Assembly (NCBI GenBank): GCA_015486475.1
Contig: WFRO01000226.1
Coordinates: 1-21,911 of the forward strand
DNA: 21,911 nucleotides
DNA from: Bacteroidales bacterium
GTDB taxonomy: Bacteria; Bacteroidota; Bacteroidia; Bacteroidales; VadinHA17
Direction: 5' to 3'
Part shown: piece after piece, positions 1 to 10,298 of the stretch
How the letters are laid out: each line of letters starts with the position of its first letter
Position numbering within the stretch: position 1 is the first letter of the stretch
Program-made: the position numbers and the translations under genes
Notes under the pieces: model-generated
The model's input: the letters and a program-made list of their open reading frames with translations, nothing else
Databases searched by the model: none
Told to the model about the DNA's origin: nothing

Positions 1-105
1 CTGACCGGCGGGCGAGGTGGCATGGGCTACGACGGTCCCCGTATCCCCTTCCAGCAGGGATACTTTCACCGAAGAACTGCCTACGTCACAGCCGAGAAAA
101 AACAT
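1..105 (-). CDS. FGGY-family carbohydrate kinase (xylulokinase-like), N-terminal fragment
   Basis: Reading the minus strand from the ATG at 105-103 gives 35 residues beginning MFFLGCDVGSSSVKVSLLEG, still open at the window edge. Residues 5-14 (GCDVGSSSVK) match the phosphate-1 loop that opens FGGY sugar kinases, the ASKHA-fold enzymes that phosphorylate pentoses, hexoses or glycerol with ATP; a D-x-G-[ST]-[ST] motif close to the N-terminus is typical. The start lies 22 nt past the gyrB stop on the same strand, so the two may share a transcript. No Shine-Dalgarno is visible. The substrate cannot be told from this fragment: xylulokinase is the commonest annotation, but rhamnulokinase, gluconokinase or glycerol kinase remain possible. 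Confidence 0.75.
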   Translation of the reverse strand, partial: MFFLGCDVGSSSVKVSLLEGDTGTVVAHATSPAGQ

Positions 106-127
106 AAACGCAATCGCAGATTAATGA

Positions 128-2260
<2,133 letters not shown>

Positions 2261-2331
2261 TTATCGCTCTCCGTAAAACCTTAATTAACAACATAATAAG
2301 ATCTCTTCAATCTTTTCCTTTCCGTTTCATG

Positions 2332-2364
2332 CAAATATACTAAATTTTAATGATAATCAGGCAA
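2332..2364 (-). promoter_or_regulatory. Candidate Bacteroidota-type promoter for gyrB
   Basis: On the minus strand TATATTTG (2339-2332) matches the -7 consensus TAnnTTTG exactly. A TTG (2364-2362) lies 22 bp further upstream, where the -33 element is expected. The resulting leader to the gyrB ATG would be about 200 nt. The box match is seen; promoter activity is inferred. Confidence 0.45.
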
Positions 2365-2439
2365 TTATCCACTGTTTTCACAGGTGTATTTATCAACAGA
2401 AAATCAACAAACAAAAATGAGGAGAATCAGTACTTTTTA

Positions 2440-2581
2440 AGGCAAAAGGCAAAAGGAAAAAGGCAAAAGGCATAAGAAGGCAAAAGTAAAAAGGCAGAAG
2501 GCATAAGAAGGCAAAAGTAAAAAGGCAAAAGGCATAAGAAGGCAAAAGTAAAAAGGCAGAAGGCATAAGAAGGCAGAAGGA
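2440..2581. repeat. Purine-rich 31-bp tandem repeat, about four copies
   Basis: The word GGCATAAGAA recurs at 2469, 2500, 2531 and 2562, exactly 31 bp apart, joined by GGCAAAAGTAAAAAGGCARA-type sequence. The left end degrades into 7-bp GGCAAAA units. The plus strand is almost purely A and G. Open frames through it encode only Leu/Phe/Cys-rich repeats and are not genes. The units touch with no unique spacer, so it is not a CRISPR array. Confidence 0.9.
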
Positions 2582-2637
2582 AATTCGATGTGCGAAGCTC
2601 GATGCTCCCCGTCCGACCGGAGTCGTCCGGGCGGGCA

Positions 2638-2752
2638 GCACCCAGCACCCACTTTGTCCACCGAAGCCGGTTCCTGAGCTTGTCGAAGGGACGGCGAAGG
2701 TGGAGCACCCAGCACCCAGCACCCAGCACCCAGCACCTAGCACCTAGCACCC
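2638..2752. repeat. 7-bp AGCACCC tandem array, split by a dispersed element
   Basis: Two AGCACCC units (2638-2651) and then seven units (2704-2752, two of them AGCACCT) flank a 52-bp non-repeat segment that contains the dispersed motif at 2669-2689. The layout looks like one array interrupted by an insertion, though two independent arrays are possible. Confidence 0.85.
2669..2689. repeat. Dispersed repeat: GGTTCCTGAG end, CTTGT core, CGAAGG end
   Basis: The same two ends, GGTTCCTGAG and CGAAGG, occur at 14541-14571 around a different core. I recall closely similar strings as frequent intergenic repeats in diverse bacterial genomes. Here the motif sits inside the AGCACCC array. Confidence 0.6.
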
Positions 2753-2771
2753 AACATTACCAACTTTTAAC

Positions 2772-2816
2772 TTTAGGCACTTTAGGCACTTTAGGCACTT
2801 CAAGTACTCCAAGTAC
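2772..2816. repeat. 9-bp tandem array at the 3' end of the beta-barrel gene
   Basis: Three identical units TTTAGGCAC (2772-2798) are followed in phase by TTCAAGTAC and TCCAAGTAC, ending 3 bp from the beta-barrel stop codon at 2820-2822. Read in the sense of that gene, the array is the first sequence after the stop. The rest of the 2120-2819 spacer holds the promoter candidate, the other repeats listed here and no gene. Confidence 0.88.
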
Positions 2817-2819
2817 TTC

Positions 2820-4484
2820 CTACAACGAATACGTAAACCCTCCCATCACAAAGAACCCCTGTGTCGGGAACTGGTTCCAGGGCTGGTACCTGACCGAGAT
2901 GATATTGTTGAAGTTCAGGAAGAAAGAGAGGATCTTCCGGTACCGGTATTCGAATCCCAGGTTAAGATCGGGATATCCTTTCAGTTGTATCACCTGTGAA
3001 TCCGGTGTGGTGGCATATCGCTTTCCGATATAGTTAAAATCACCCCGGACGATGATCTTGTCGTGCAGACTGTACTTTGCCCCCAGGGATGCCTCGAAGG
3101 CGGGTTTGTGCCAGGGTTTCTCCAGCACGCTCATGCTGTAGTTGTTGAAGGCCCCTTTCAGGAGCAGGGAGAACTTGTCGCTCACCCGGCCCATGAACTC
3201 GCCCGAGAGACGAAAGAGCTGCACATCATCATAGGTCACGATAAAACGGTTGCCCAGGTTATCCGACGTATCATTGATAAAGAACGGCATCTGGTCCACC
3301 AGCGAGAACGATCCCTTCAGCTTGTATTCGGTGCCGGGTGCCAGGGAGCCTGAGAGGCCGAGGTAGAACTCCATCTTATGATCCGTGTTCTCAATGTAAA
3401 GCCCCGGTTTGATAAAGGGATTCTCGCGCGACATCGACAGGTAGTCGTTCACCTCCATGCGTCCGTCCATTCCCAGGTAGGTGAGCAGATAACCGGGAAT
3501 GATCCGGAACTGAAAATGGATGCGCGGATAGAGACGGATATCCGTGTTCCCTTCCGTCAGGTCAAAGGTACCGGCAATGGAAGCTTTCAGTCGCCACTCC
3601 TCGGTCGACTGGTAGAACCAGGGCTCTACCGTGATATTGGCATCATGGTCCCCCACCGGATAAAGATCGCTGTTGAAGTAAAGCACATCCGCCCTGAAAC
3701 CGATGGTCTTGCCGCTGAATACCTTGAACAGGCTCCCGGAAAAGTTCACGCCATGCTGTGCATGATCGTATTTATCCCTGAAATAATCATAGCGCACGGA
3801 AGCGCTGTAATTGACATGATTGGAATCAGCGTGGGTGGAATGAATGCTCAGCTGAGCGCCCGGATTAAGGTAGTTCTGCCGGATGCTGTCCTTCACCAGC
3901 GAGGTGTCCAGCAGCGGGTTATATCCGTAATAGAGCATCTTGTCGTTCCGGAAGAACACGCTCCCGTCAAAAGTGGCGGACCGGAAGATCTTCTTGCCGT
4001 AAAACTCAGCTTTCAGGTTCCCGTAATTCCCGTCCACCTTTTTTCCGTTGTCCAGTTTAACATTGCCGTATGAAGAAAGTGATCTGACATACATCCCCAG
4101 CACATGATCTTTGGAACGCAGGGAAGACATGTTGAACTCCAGGAGGGGCGTGATGTAGTTGCCCATGCCCAGTTTCAGGTAGCTTTTGTAAAGTTTGGGA
4201 ACACTCTCGGCCTGCAGGCGTGCCGGTTTGATGGGCCGCGGATTGTACGGAGCCATCATCGGTTTGGGTGAGATCGAATAGGTGATCTTCGGGCGGTATC
4301 TGGCCGTATCTCCCAGCACCGGCGTGATGTTTATCTTGGTCGCTCCCGACAGGCTGGGCTCATAGGGTTTGACCACCCTCACCTCCTTGCGGATGGTGTC
4401 CCGCTGGGCATACAACATGCCGGAGGGCAGCAGAAGGAAGGCTGTCAGTAGCACGACCGGGAGATATGTCATTCCTTTTTTCAT
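2820..4484 (-). CDS. Outer-membrane beta-barrel protein (TonB-receptor-like barrel, no plug), partner of the TPR protein
   Basis: The 554-residue product starts with a signal peptide: KK, a hydrophobic stretch at about 7-24 and cleavage likely near Ala26 (YAQ). A short periplasmic segment at about 27-95 contains RKEVRVVKPYEPSLSG. The rest is alternating aromatic and polar strands typical of an outer-membrane barrel, ending in an aromatic-rich strand (FFVMGGFTYSL). No TonB box, plug domain or type IX sorting domain is evident. Its ATG overlaps the stop of the upstream TPR gene as ATGA, so the two are probably translationally coupled and may act together in the envelope. Annotation pipelines would probably call it a TonB-dependent receptor, but nothing here shows TonB-dependent transport. 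Ligand and role are unknown. Confidence 0.82.
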   Translation of the reverse strand: MKKGMTYLPVVLLTAFLLLPSGMLYAQRDTIRKEVRVVKPYEPSLSGATKINITPVLGDTARYRPKITYSISPKPMMAPYNPRPIKPARLQAESVPKLYKSYLKLGMGNYITPLLEFNMSSLRSKDHVLGMYVRSLSSYGNVKLDNGKKVDGNYGNLKAEFYGKKIFRSATFDGSVFFRNDKMLYYGYNPLLDTSLVKDSIRQNYLNPGAQLSIHSTHADSNHVNYSASVRYDYFRDKYDHAQHGVNFSGSLFKVFSGKTIGFRADVLYFNSDLYPVGDHDANITVEPWFYQSTEEWRLKASIAGTFDLTEGNTDIRLYPRIHFQFRIIPGYLLTYLGMDGRMEVNDYLSMSRENPFIKPGLYIENTDHKMEFYLGLSGSLAPGTEYKLKGSFSLVDQMPFFINDTSDNLGNRFIVTYDDVQLFRLSGEFMGRVSDKFSLLLKGAFNNYSMSVLEKPWHKPAFEASLGAKYSLHDKIIVRGDFNYIGKRYATTPDSQVIQLKGYPDLNLGFEYRYRKILSFFLNFNNIISVRYQPWNQFPTQGFFVMGGFTYSL

Positions 4485-7400
4485 TCCGTTCTTTCTTTCG
4501 GTTGCCCGCCCCCGGCACCTTGCGAGGAGGTGTCGGCAGGCTCATGGATCAACGTGTCGGGAGCCACTTCAATGCTGTCCGGGGCATTTCTCAGTTTCTC
4601 GATCTGCGCTATGGCCTGCAGCTTCTCCCTGGCTTCATCCAGGATGCCGTCATTGGTCACCTTATAATAGTCAGTGAGGCTCTTCAGAGTGTATTTGGCC
4701 TGCAACAGATCATCCTTGTCCAGGCTGATGTCCGAGAGGAGCAGGAACGCCCGGGCCATCCAGTAGGTATGGGGCGTGCTCATGTTGATGAATTTGAGGA
4801 TCACCTTCTCCGCCTCATCTTTCTTGTTCTCTTTATAGAGCAGCTCTGCCACCCGGTACATCGACTCGGCCCCTTCGCGGCTGGTCACCTCCACCGCTAC
4901 CTTGCGGTAGGTCTGCAGCGCCTTGTCCGTCTCACCCAGGGCCTGGTATGCCTTGGCCATTTTGAAATAAGCCTCCCGCGCCACCTCTTCCGTGATGTTG
5001 GGCATACCGGCGATCTCCTGCGCTACGGTCACCACCGACCGGTAGTTCTGCATCTTATAGCTGCAACGCAGCTGCCCCAGGCGTGCCGTAAGGATATTCT
5101 TCTCCAGCTCGGCCACCCGTTCCAGCAAAACATAATCCTCCAGGGCCGCAGCGTAATCTTTCCTGCCGTACAGGAGGGCTGACGAAGCCACCAGCGCAGA
5201 TTCACTGAAAAGATTGCGCGGCTGACGGATGACATACCGGTAATGCTCCAACGCTGCGGTAGTGTCACCGGCCGACCGGGCACACTCCGCGAGATAGAAA
5301 TGGGCATTGATACGGAAAGTGCCGTCGGGAAATTTCTTCAGATATTTGTTCAGGACCTCACCTGCCCGCTTACAGTCCCCTTTCATATAAAGATTTTCCC
5401 CGGAGATGTACAACAGCGAATCTTCCTCGGCCAGGTCAACACTGGCATAACTGCCCAGCTGGCGGGCATAGGAGAAATACGCCTCCACATCGTTCATATC
5501 CACGTAGACGTTCTTCAGCCCCGTGAGCGCATACCTGGCCTCCGGGGTGCCGGGATACTTCTCAAGCACCATCTTGAAGCTGCGTATCGCCATCTTGTAA
5601 TCATTGCGATTATAACTCACCAGTCCCATCTGCAGATAAGCCTTGGGCACATAAGAGCTGGTGGGATAACTGTTGATGATCTCACGGAAGTCGGCCAGCG
5701 CTTTGTTCTCGTCATGCACATCGATCCACGCCTTGCCCCGCTCATACAGGGCATCATCCACATAAGACGACCTGGGATATTTTCCGATGAGGGTGGTGAG
5801 GTCCCTGATCTTGGCACGGGGGTTTTTGACCAGTCCGTAAGTAAAGCCCCTCTGATACAACGCATAGTCGGGATTGACCCGCGCCGCCTGGTAAGCTTTG
5901 GTGTAATACTGTATCGCCAGCTCGAAATCGCGCAACACAAAAGCACAATCGCCCAGACGGCTGTAGGTGTCCGCCACCAGTACCGGGTCTTTTTTACCAC
6001 GAAGGTCGAGGTACTTCCGGAACCATACCGAGGCGGTCTTGTAATCCTTTCTGTTAAAATGGATATATGCGATATCGTAGTGGGCTTTGGCATACTCCGG
6101 CAGATCGACCGCCCCGGGGCTGTAGATGAACTTGTTGAAAGCCTCCAGGGCCTGGTCATCCTGTTTCATCCGGTACCAGGCTTCTCCCAGCCAAAACCAG
6201 GCACGGGCTCTGATGACCGGATCATACGAACCGTAATCCAGCGAACGCGTGAGCAGCGTGACCGCATTGTCCGGATCACCCGTCTTCAGCAATTCCAGCG
6301 CCCGGTAAAAGGCCACCCGCTGATAAGCCTTTTTGAGCTCGTCGTTCTTATCCTTGATCTGATTGAGAGATTCCAGCGCCAGCTTGTAATTCTTGGCATT
6401 GAGATATGCCATTACCAGGTAGTGATAAGCCTCATTGACCCGTTTGGAATAAGGATAGGTGTCAATGTATTTTTTCAGGGCGGTGACCGTCTCGTTGAAC
6501 GGAGAATAGGAAAGCTCAAAGGTCAGCTTGGCATAATTGAACAGGGCATCCTCCTTGATCTCCGGGTCAAAATCCATACCTGCTGCCGCAGAGAAAGCAA
6601 AGCCGGCGTTCTTTTTATCCCCGAGATGCAGATAACAGTCGGCCAGCAGGTAGTAGGTGTTCTGGGCCAGCCGGTCCTTTGCACCCGTTACATATCCGAA
6701 CTCTTTGGCAGCCAGGTCATACTGTCCGGCCTTGTAATAACAATACCCCAACTCATAGTGCTCCGTGCGCGTCAGCTTGTTCTTAGCTGCATACTCCTCC
6801 AGGTAAGGAAGGGCTTTCCCGTAATCCCCCTTGCGGAACCAGGCATCCCCGATATATTTCCGGATCTCATTCACCCTTGTGGGGGTGGCATTTTTCAGAA
6901 GGGCCGGAGCATAATCCAGGATCTCATCATACTTTTTCTGCATGTACAGGATCTGTACAATATAATAAGGTACGATAGGTGCAAAATTCTTGTCATCGGT
7001 AAGACGCCGGAACTCCTTGAGGGCCGTCTCATAATTCCCTTCGGAATATGCGATGTGCGCATAGTAATAAATGGCAGGAGGTGTATAATCACTGTGGATG
7101 TCCTTGATCTCATAAAATGCCATTTTGGCCTTGTCAAACTCTTTCCGCATGAAAAGCGAATAACCGTATTTGAAATAATACTCCGCTTTCCGGTCCTGCG
7201 GCAGGGAGGAGACATCCACTTTGGCAAACCAGGTGACGGCTTTCCGGTAGCTCTTTTTCTGGTACTGATAAAAAGCCATGTCCAGGATCGCATCTTTCAC
7301 CAGGGCGCTTTCCGGATGATTGCTGATAAAGGCAAAGAGACGGTATTCAGCATCTTCGTTAAAGAGGTACATGGCACAACGTGCCGCATAATACTCCGAC

Positions 7401-7618
7401 AAGGCTGCCAGGATATCCCCCTTCTGGTGATAACGCTCAACGAACTCATCAAAGGCTTTCTGGGCGGGAGCATACTTCTCTTTCTGATAAAGATCCTGCG
7501 CCCTGCTATAGGCATACTCCTCGGTGGTGAAATAGTGAGGCATCTGTGCCCACCCTTCCGTGAACAACAGGAAGAGTAACATCAACATTGTTGCGGCATG
7601 CCTCACAAAACGCTGCAT
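4481..7618 (-). CDS. Exported tetratricopeptide-repeat protein, 1045 residues
   Basis: A signal peptide (MQRFVRHAATMLMLLFLLF, cleavage probably after Ala24) is followed by TPR-like helical hairpins along nearly the whole length. Recurring signatures include KAxxxF, YxxGYCYYKxGQYDLAAKEF near 290-310, AxxYYAHIAYSEGNYETALKEF near 185-205 and YxPGTPEARYAL near 690. The last 35 residues are a low-complexity tail rich in Ser, Gly, Pro and Asp. The repeat style (pore, YbgF and BamD-like TPRs) suits a periplasmic scaffold rather than an enzyme, and no catalytic motif was found. The stop overlaps the beta-barrel start by 4 nt. The gene is divergent from ftsE across 161 bp, with its own promoter candidate. 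Specific function is unknown; assembly or stabilisation of an outer-membrane partner is an inference from the coupling. Confidence 0.88.
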   Translation of the reverse strand: MQRFVRHAATMLMLLFLLFTEGWAQMPHYFTTEEYAYSRAQDLYQKEKYAPAQKAFDEFVERYHQKGDILAALSEYYAARCAMYLFNEDAEYRLFAFISNHPESALVKDAILDMAFYQYQKKSYRKAVTWFAKVDVSSLPQDRKAEYYFKYGYSLFMRKEFDKAKMAFYEIKDIHSDYTPPAIYYYAHIAYSEGNYETALKEFRRLTDDKNFAPIVPYYIVQILYMQKKYDEILDYAPALLKNATPTRVNEIRKYIGDAWFRKGDYGKALPYLEEYAAKNKLTRTEHYELGYCYYKAGQYDLAAKEFGYVTGAKDRLAQNTYYLLADCYLHLGDKKNAGFAFSAAAGMDFDPEIKEDALFNYAKLTFELSYSPFNETVTALKKYIDTYPYSKRVNEAYHYLVMAYLNAKNYKLALESLNQIKDKNDELKKAYQRVAFYRALELLKTGDPDNAVTLLTRSLDYGSYDPVIRARAWFWLGEAWYRMKQDDQALEAFNKFIYSPGAVDLPEYAKAHYDIAYIHFNRKDYKTASVWFRKYLDLRGKKDPVLVADTYSRLGDCAFVLRDFELAIQYYTKAYQAARVNPDYALYQRGFTYGLVKNPRAKIRDLTTLIGKYPRSSYVDDALYERGKAWIDVHDENKALADFREIINSYPTSSYVPKAYLQMGLVSYNRNDYKMAIRSFKMVLEKYPGTPEARYALTGLKNVYVDMNDVEAYFSYARQLGSYASVDLAEEDSLLYISGENLYMKGDCKRAGEVLNKYLKKFPDGTFRINAHFYLAECARSAGDTTAALEHYRYVIRQPRNLFSESALVASSALLYGRKDYAAALEDYVLLERVAELEKNILTARLGQLRCSYKMQNYRSVVTVAQEIAGMPNITEEVAREAYFKMAKAYQALGETDKALQTYRKVAVEVTSREGAESMYRVAELLYKENKKDEAEKVILKFINMSTPHTYWMARAFLLLSDISLDKDDLLQAKYTLKSLTDYYKVTNDGILDEAREKLQAIAQIEKLRNAPDSIEVAPDTLIHEPADTSSQGAGGGQPKERTE

Positions 7619-7637
7619 AATCTTTTTTTTCGGGGGC

Positions 7638-7670
7638 TAAAGTTAGTTATTATAACGTGGAATGTGACAA
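7638..7670 (-). promoter_or_regulatory. Weak promoter candidate for the TPR/beta-barrel pair
   Basis: On the minus strand TAACTTTA (7645-7638) is one base from the TAnnTTTG -7 box. A TTG (7670-7668) lies 22 bp upstream, the same spacing as at gyrB. The leader to the ATG at 7618 would be about 15 nt. Confidence 0.33.
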
Positions 7671-7743
7671 GTTCGTACAGGTTTTAATTAACATTGCATT
7701 GTTAATTTCCGGGGCAGGAAGATGCCGGTGTTAAACAAAATTG

Positions 7744-7751
7744 TATTTTTG
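7744..7751 (+). promoter_or_regulatory. Candidate -7 box for ftsE
   Basis: TATTTTTG matches TAnnTTTG exactly and lies 28 bp before the ftsE ATG. No clear -33 TTG is seen at the usual distance. An AGGAG at 7767-7771, 8 nt before the ATG, can serve as ribosome binding site. Confidence 0.45.
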
Positions 7752-7779
7752 ATGCAAACAACGAGCAGGAGACGGACCT

Positions 7780-8496
7780 ATGGAGGAAAAACCTATCATT
7801 GAATTCAAAAAATGTGACCTTTTTCAGAAAGATCATCTGATCCTGAAGGATGTAACATTTGATATCTATCCCGGCGAATTTGTCTATCTGATAGGCCGGG
7901 TGGGCAGTGGCAAGACGACCCTTATCAAGACCATCAATGCCCAGCTGCCCCTGAAGAAAGGCTATGCCCGCGTGGGTGACCACTTTCTGAAAACCCTCAA
8001 AAAAAGGGAGGTCCCCCTCCTGCGAAGGAACCTGGGTATCGTCTTCCAGGACTTCCAGCTCCTCACCGACCGTACTGTGTACGAGAACCTGTATTTCGTA
8101 CTGAAAGCTACCGGCTGGAAAGACCGGAAGAAGATCAAAGAACGCATCGGCGAAGTGTTACAGTCGGTGGGAATGGAATACAAGGATTATAAAAAACCTC
8201 ACCAGCTCTCCGGCGGCGAACAGCAACGTATCGTCATCGCACGGGCCCTGCTCAACCACCCCCGCATCATACTGGCAGACGAGCCTACGGGAAACCTCGA
8301 CCCCGAGACCTCCGAAGGTATTCTCCACCTGCTGAAAGATATCACCCAAACGGGATGCGCCGTACTCTTTGCCACACACAATTATGCCCTGCTGAAAAAA
8401 TACCAGTTCAGAACGCTTAAATGCGAAGATCTGAGCCTCGTAGAAATGGACCGGAAGGAAGAAATTGATTTCTCTTCCCTCATCCACGAGGAATAA
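7780..8496 (+). CDS. ftsE: FtsE-type ABC transporter ATP-binding protein
   Basis: The 238-residue product is a complete ABC ATPase. It has Walker [10 protein letters not shown] (39-47), Q-loop Gln90 in VFQDFQLL, signature LSGGEQQR (143-150), Walker [12 protein letters not shown] (164-174) with catalytic Glu168, and switch His200 (ATHN). The short length, the TGNLD after Walker B and the DRTVYENL stretch after the Q-loop put it in the FtsE/LolD/MacB group, with FtsE the best fit. FtsE with FtsX controls peptidoglycan hydrolases at the septum. No ftsX lies next to it; the downstream gene is a ferredoxin after 169 bp. A LolD-like lipoprotein exporter is the main alternative. An AGGAG 8 nt before the ATG supports the start. 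Confidence 0.8.
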   Translation: MEEKPIIEFKKCDLFQKDHLILKDVTFDIYPGEFVYLIGRVGSGKTTLIKTINAQLPLKKGYARVGDHFLKTLKKREVPLLRRNLGIVFQDFQLLTDRTVYENLYFVLKATGWKDRKKIKERIGEVLQSVGMEYKDYKKPHQLSGGEQQRIVIARALLNHPRIILADEPTGNLDPETSEGILHLLKDITQTGCAVLFATHNYALLKKYQFRTLKCEDLSLVEMDRKEEIDFSSLIHEE

Positions 8497-8531
8497 AAGG
8501 TCAAAAAGTATGAACAGTTAAAAGGTCAAAA
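8494..8531 (+). repeat. Direct repeat TAAAAGGTCAAAA, two copies starting at the ftsE stop
   Basis: TAAAAGGTCAAAA occurs at 8494-8506, where the TAA is the ftsE stop codon, and again at 8519-8531. Further loose repeats of GAACTTTGAACTTTT type continue to about 8590. No terminator hairpin is visible between ftsE and the ferredoxin gene. Confidence 0.75.
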
Positions 8532-8618
8532 GTGCCGGGAATTGTGTGAACGAACCCTGAACTATGCATTATGAACTTTGAACTTTTCAATAATAATAAA
8601 ATCGAAAAGAAATTTTTT

Positions 8619-8626
8619 TAACTTTA
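8619..8626 (+). promoter_or_regulatory. Weak -7 box candidate for the ferredoxin gene
   Basis: TAACTTTA is one base from TAnnTTTG and lies 39 bp before the ATG. No -33 element is evident. Confidence 0.3.
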
Positions 8627-8651
8627 CCCGTCCTTTAACCTAATTAAAATT

Positions 8652-8910
<259 letters not shown>

Positions 8911-8911
<1 letters not shown>

Positions 8912-8943
8912 AAAAAGAGGCGAAAATTTCGCCTCTTTTTTTT
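8911..8943. terminator. Bidirectional intrinsic terminator between ferredoxin and flavoprotein genes
   Basis: GAGGCGAAA (8917-8925) and TTTCGCCTC (8927-8935) form a 9-bp stem with a minimal formal loop, so the top A-T pairs probably stay open. It is followed by eight Ts (8936-8943) and preceded by a run of As (8910-8916). Each strand therefore has a stem plus U-tract, which suits the two convergent genes ending at 8911 and 8955. Confidence 0.92.
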
Positions 8944-8954
8944 ATCTCTTCCCT

Positions 8955-10115
8955 TTATATCGCATTCTGCATTCCTGCATCATGGACCGGCAGGGTCCGG
9001 ACCCTGGGCATTCCTCTCCCCCGCTTTTTTGAAGCGGTCTGTGCGGCCATGTACTCTGCCTTTATTTCCCCCAGCACCTCTTTCACTGTAGTGATCTTAT
9101 CGGTACGATAGGCATTGCTCCCGGCAAAGACAAAGCCGTTCTTCAGTTTACCTTTGGCGGCATTTACCAAAGCCAGGGTGATACAATAAGGCGCGGTCTT
9201 GTAATCGCAGGTCTTCAGGCACTGCCACGGACAATTCACCGGATGTCTTTTGCCGCCGGCCACCTCTTCCAGGAAGGTGTTCCGTATGGCCCGCCCCGGC
9301 AATCCCACCGGAGAATCAATGATCATGATATCCTCCCGGGTGCTGTTTATATAAGCTTCCTTGAACTCACGGGAGGCATCGCACTCCTCGGTGGGCACCA
9401 GACGGGTGGCGATCTGCACCCCTGCCGCACCTTTTTGCATGATGCGGTACATATCTTCTCCGGTATAAATGCCTCCTGCTGCGATGACCGGCAGATCACG
9501 CCCGTACTCTTCAGCATAAGGGGCCAGGGCCTGCACCACTTCGGGAATGACAATATCCAGGCCATGACGGGGATCCGTCAGATCTTTTTTCTTGAAACCG
9601 AGATGCCCGCCGGCAGCAGGGCCTTCCACCACCACACCGTCCGGGATCACCCCGTAATGCGACGACCAGTAGCGGAAGATCAGAGAAGCGGCTTTCGCCG
9701 AGGATACAATGGGAAGGAACTTGGTCCGGTTGGCAGCAGCTTTATCCTCCAGCAGGATCTTCGGGATCCTGAGCGGCAGGCCTGCCCCCGAAATGATCAC
9801 GTCCACACCCTCTTCCACAGCGATCACCATGTGATCTTCATAATCGGTGAGCGCCATCATGATGTTGACACCTATGTAACCGGAAGTCCTGCTCCGGGCT
9901 TTACGTATCTCTTGCCGCAGAGCTGCTTTGTTGGCTTCCTGGAGATCTTTGGAAAAACCGGGCATCAGCATGCCGATACCCGCCGAAGAGATGACGCCGA
10001 TACCGCCTTCATCGGCCACGGCCGAAGCCAGACCCGATAATGATACTGCTATTCCCATCCCTCCCTGGATCACAGGAAGGCGGACCTCCATGTCCCCGAT
10101 CTTCAAAGTTTTCAT
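8955..10115 (-). CDS. Nitronate monooxygenase / FabK-like FMN-dependent oxidoreductase
   Basis: The 386-residue TIM-barrel flavoprotein belongs to the 2-nitropropane dioxygenase family, which oxidises nitronates or, as FabK, reduces enoyl-ACP. Visible are VIQGGMG (15-21), the FMN-binding ADEGGIGVISSAG (35-45), GPAAGGHLG (166-173) with the candidate catalytic His171, and AAGGIYTGEDMYRIMQKGA (212-230) binding FMN phosphate. A late cysteine cluster, C295-x3-C299-x3-C303-x7-C311, is unlike classic NMO or FabK but I recall it from anaerobe homologues. I chose the ATG at 10115 (MKTLKIGD), preceded by AAAGGA; an ORF-extending ATG at 10250 adds 45 residues without family resemblance. The gene is convergent with the ferredoxin gene and has its own -7 box candidate. 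The true substrate is uncertain. Confidence 0.88.
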   Translation of the reverse strand: MKTLKIGDMEVRLPVIQGGMGIAVSLSGLASAVADEGGIGVISSAGIGMLMPGFSKDLQEANKAALRQEIRKARSRTSGYIGVNIMMALTDYEDHMVIAVEEGVDVIISGAGLPLRIPKILLEDKAAANRTKFLPIVSSAKAASLIFRYWSSHYGVIPDGVVVEGPAAGGHLGFKKKDLTDPRHGLDIVIPEVVQALAPYAEEYGRDLPVIAAGGIYTGEDMYRIMQKGAAGVQIATRLVPTEECDASREFKEAYINSTREDIMIIDSPVGLPGRAIRNTFLEEVAGGKRHPVNCPWQCLKTCDYKTAPYCITLALVNAAKGKLKNGFVFAGSNAYRTDKITTVKEVLGEIKAEYMAAQTASKKRGRGMPRVRTLPVHDAGMQNAI

Positions 10116-10145
10116 ATTATTTTTCCTTTTAAATTGTTTGGCTGA

Positions 10146-10153
10146 CAAATGTA
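10146..10153 (-). promoter_or_regulatory. Candidate -7 box for the flavoprotein gene
   Basis: On the minus strand TACATTTG matches TAnnTTTG exactly, 30 bp before the ATG at 10115. No clear -33 TTG was seen at the expected spacing. Its position supports the shorter start of the flavoprotein, since it lies inside the longer reading frame. Confidence 0.45.
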
Positions 10154-10298
10154 GAGGAGGAAGGAAAGAATGAAAAACTTTAGGTACAACGGTTAACGGA
10201 AAGGGATAAACAGCATCCGGCAGGGATGAAATGCATCCATGCAGTGACAAAACACAAACATTGTATAAGGATCCGGACTGCTGCGGGGCTGTCAGGAG

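Noticed and set aside
2440..2581. Possible CRISPR array from the 31-bp regular repeat
   Set aside because: Units are contiguous with no unique spacers, are not partly palindromic, and no cas genes are present.
2393..2750. Overlapping Leu/Phe/Cys-rich minus-strand frames in the gyrB upstream spacer
   Set aside because: They translate the 31-bp and 7-bp tandem repeats and have no non-repeat sequence or start context; not genes.
5243..7579. Open plus-strand frame of 778 codons antisense to the TPR gene
   Set aside because: It lies entirely within the TPR gene, has no family motifs, and its Ile/Val/Arg-rich composition is what the complement of TPR codons produces. The minus-strand frame has a signal peptide and repeated TPR motifs.
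7619..7779. Insertion or mobile boundary between the TPR and ftsE genes
   Set aside because: No inverted repeats, target duplications or composition break are visible; it reads as a normal divergent promoter region.
10116..10250. 45-residue N-terminal extension of the flavoprotein
   Set aside because: It has no family similarity, and an exact -7 box lies inside it, implying the transcript starts downstream.
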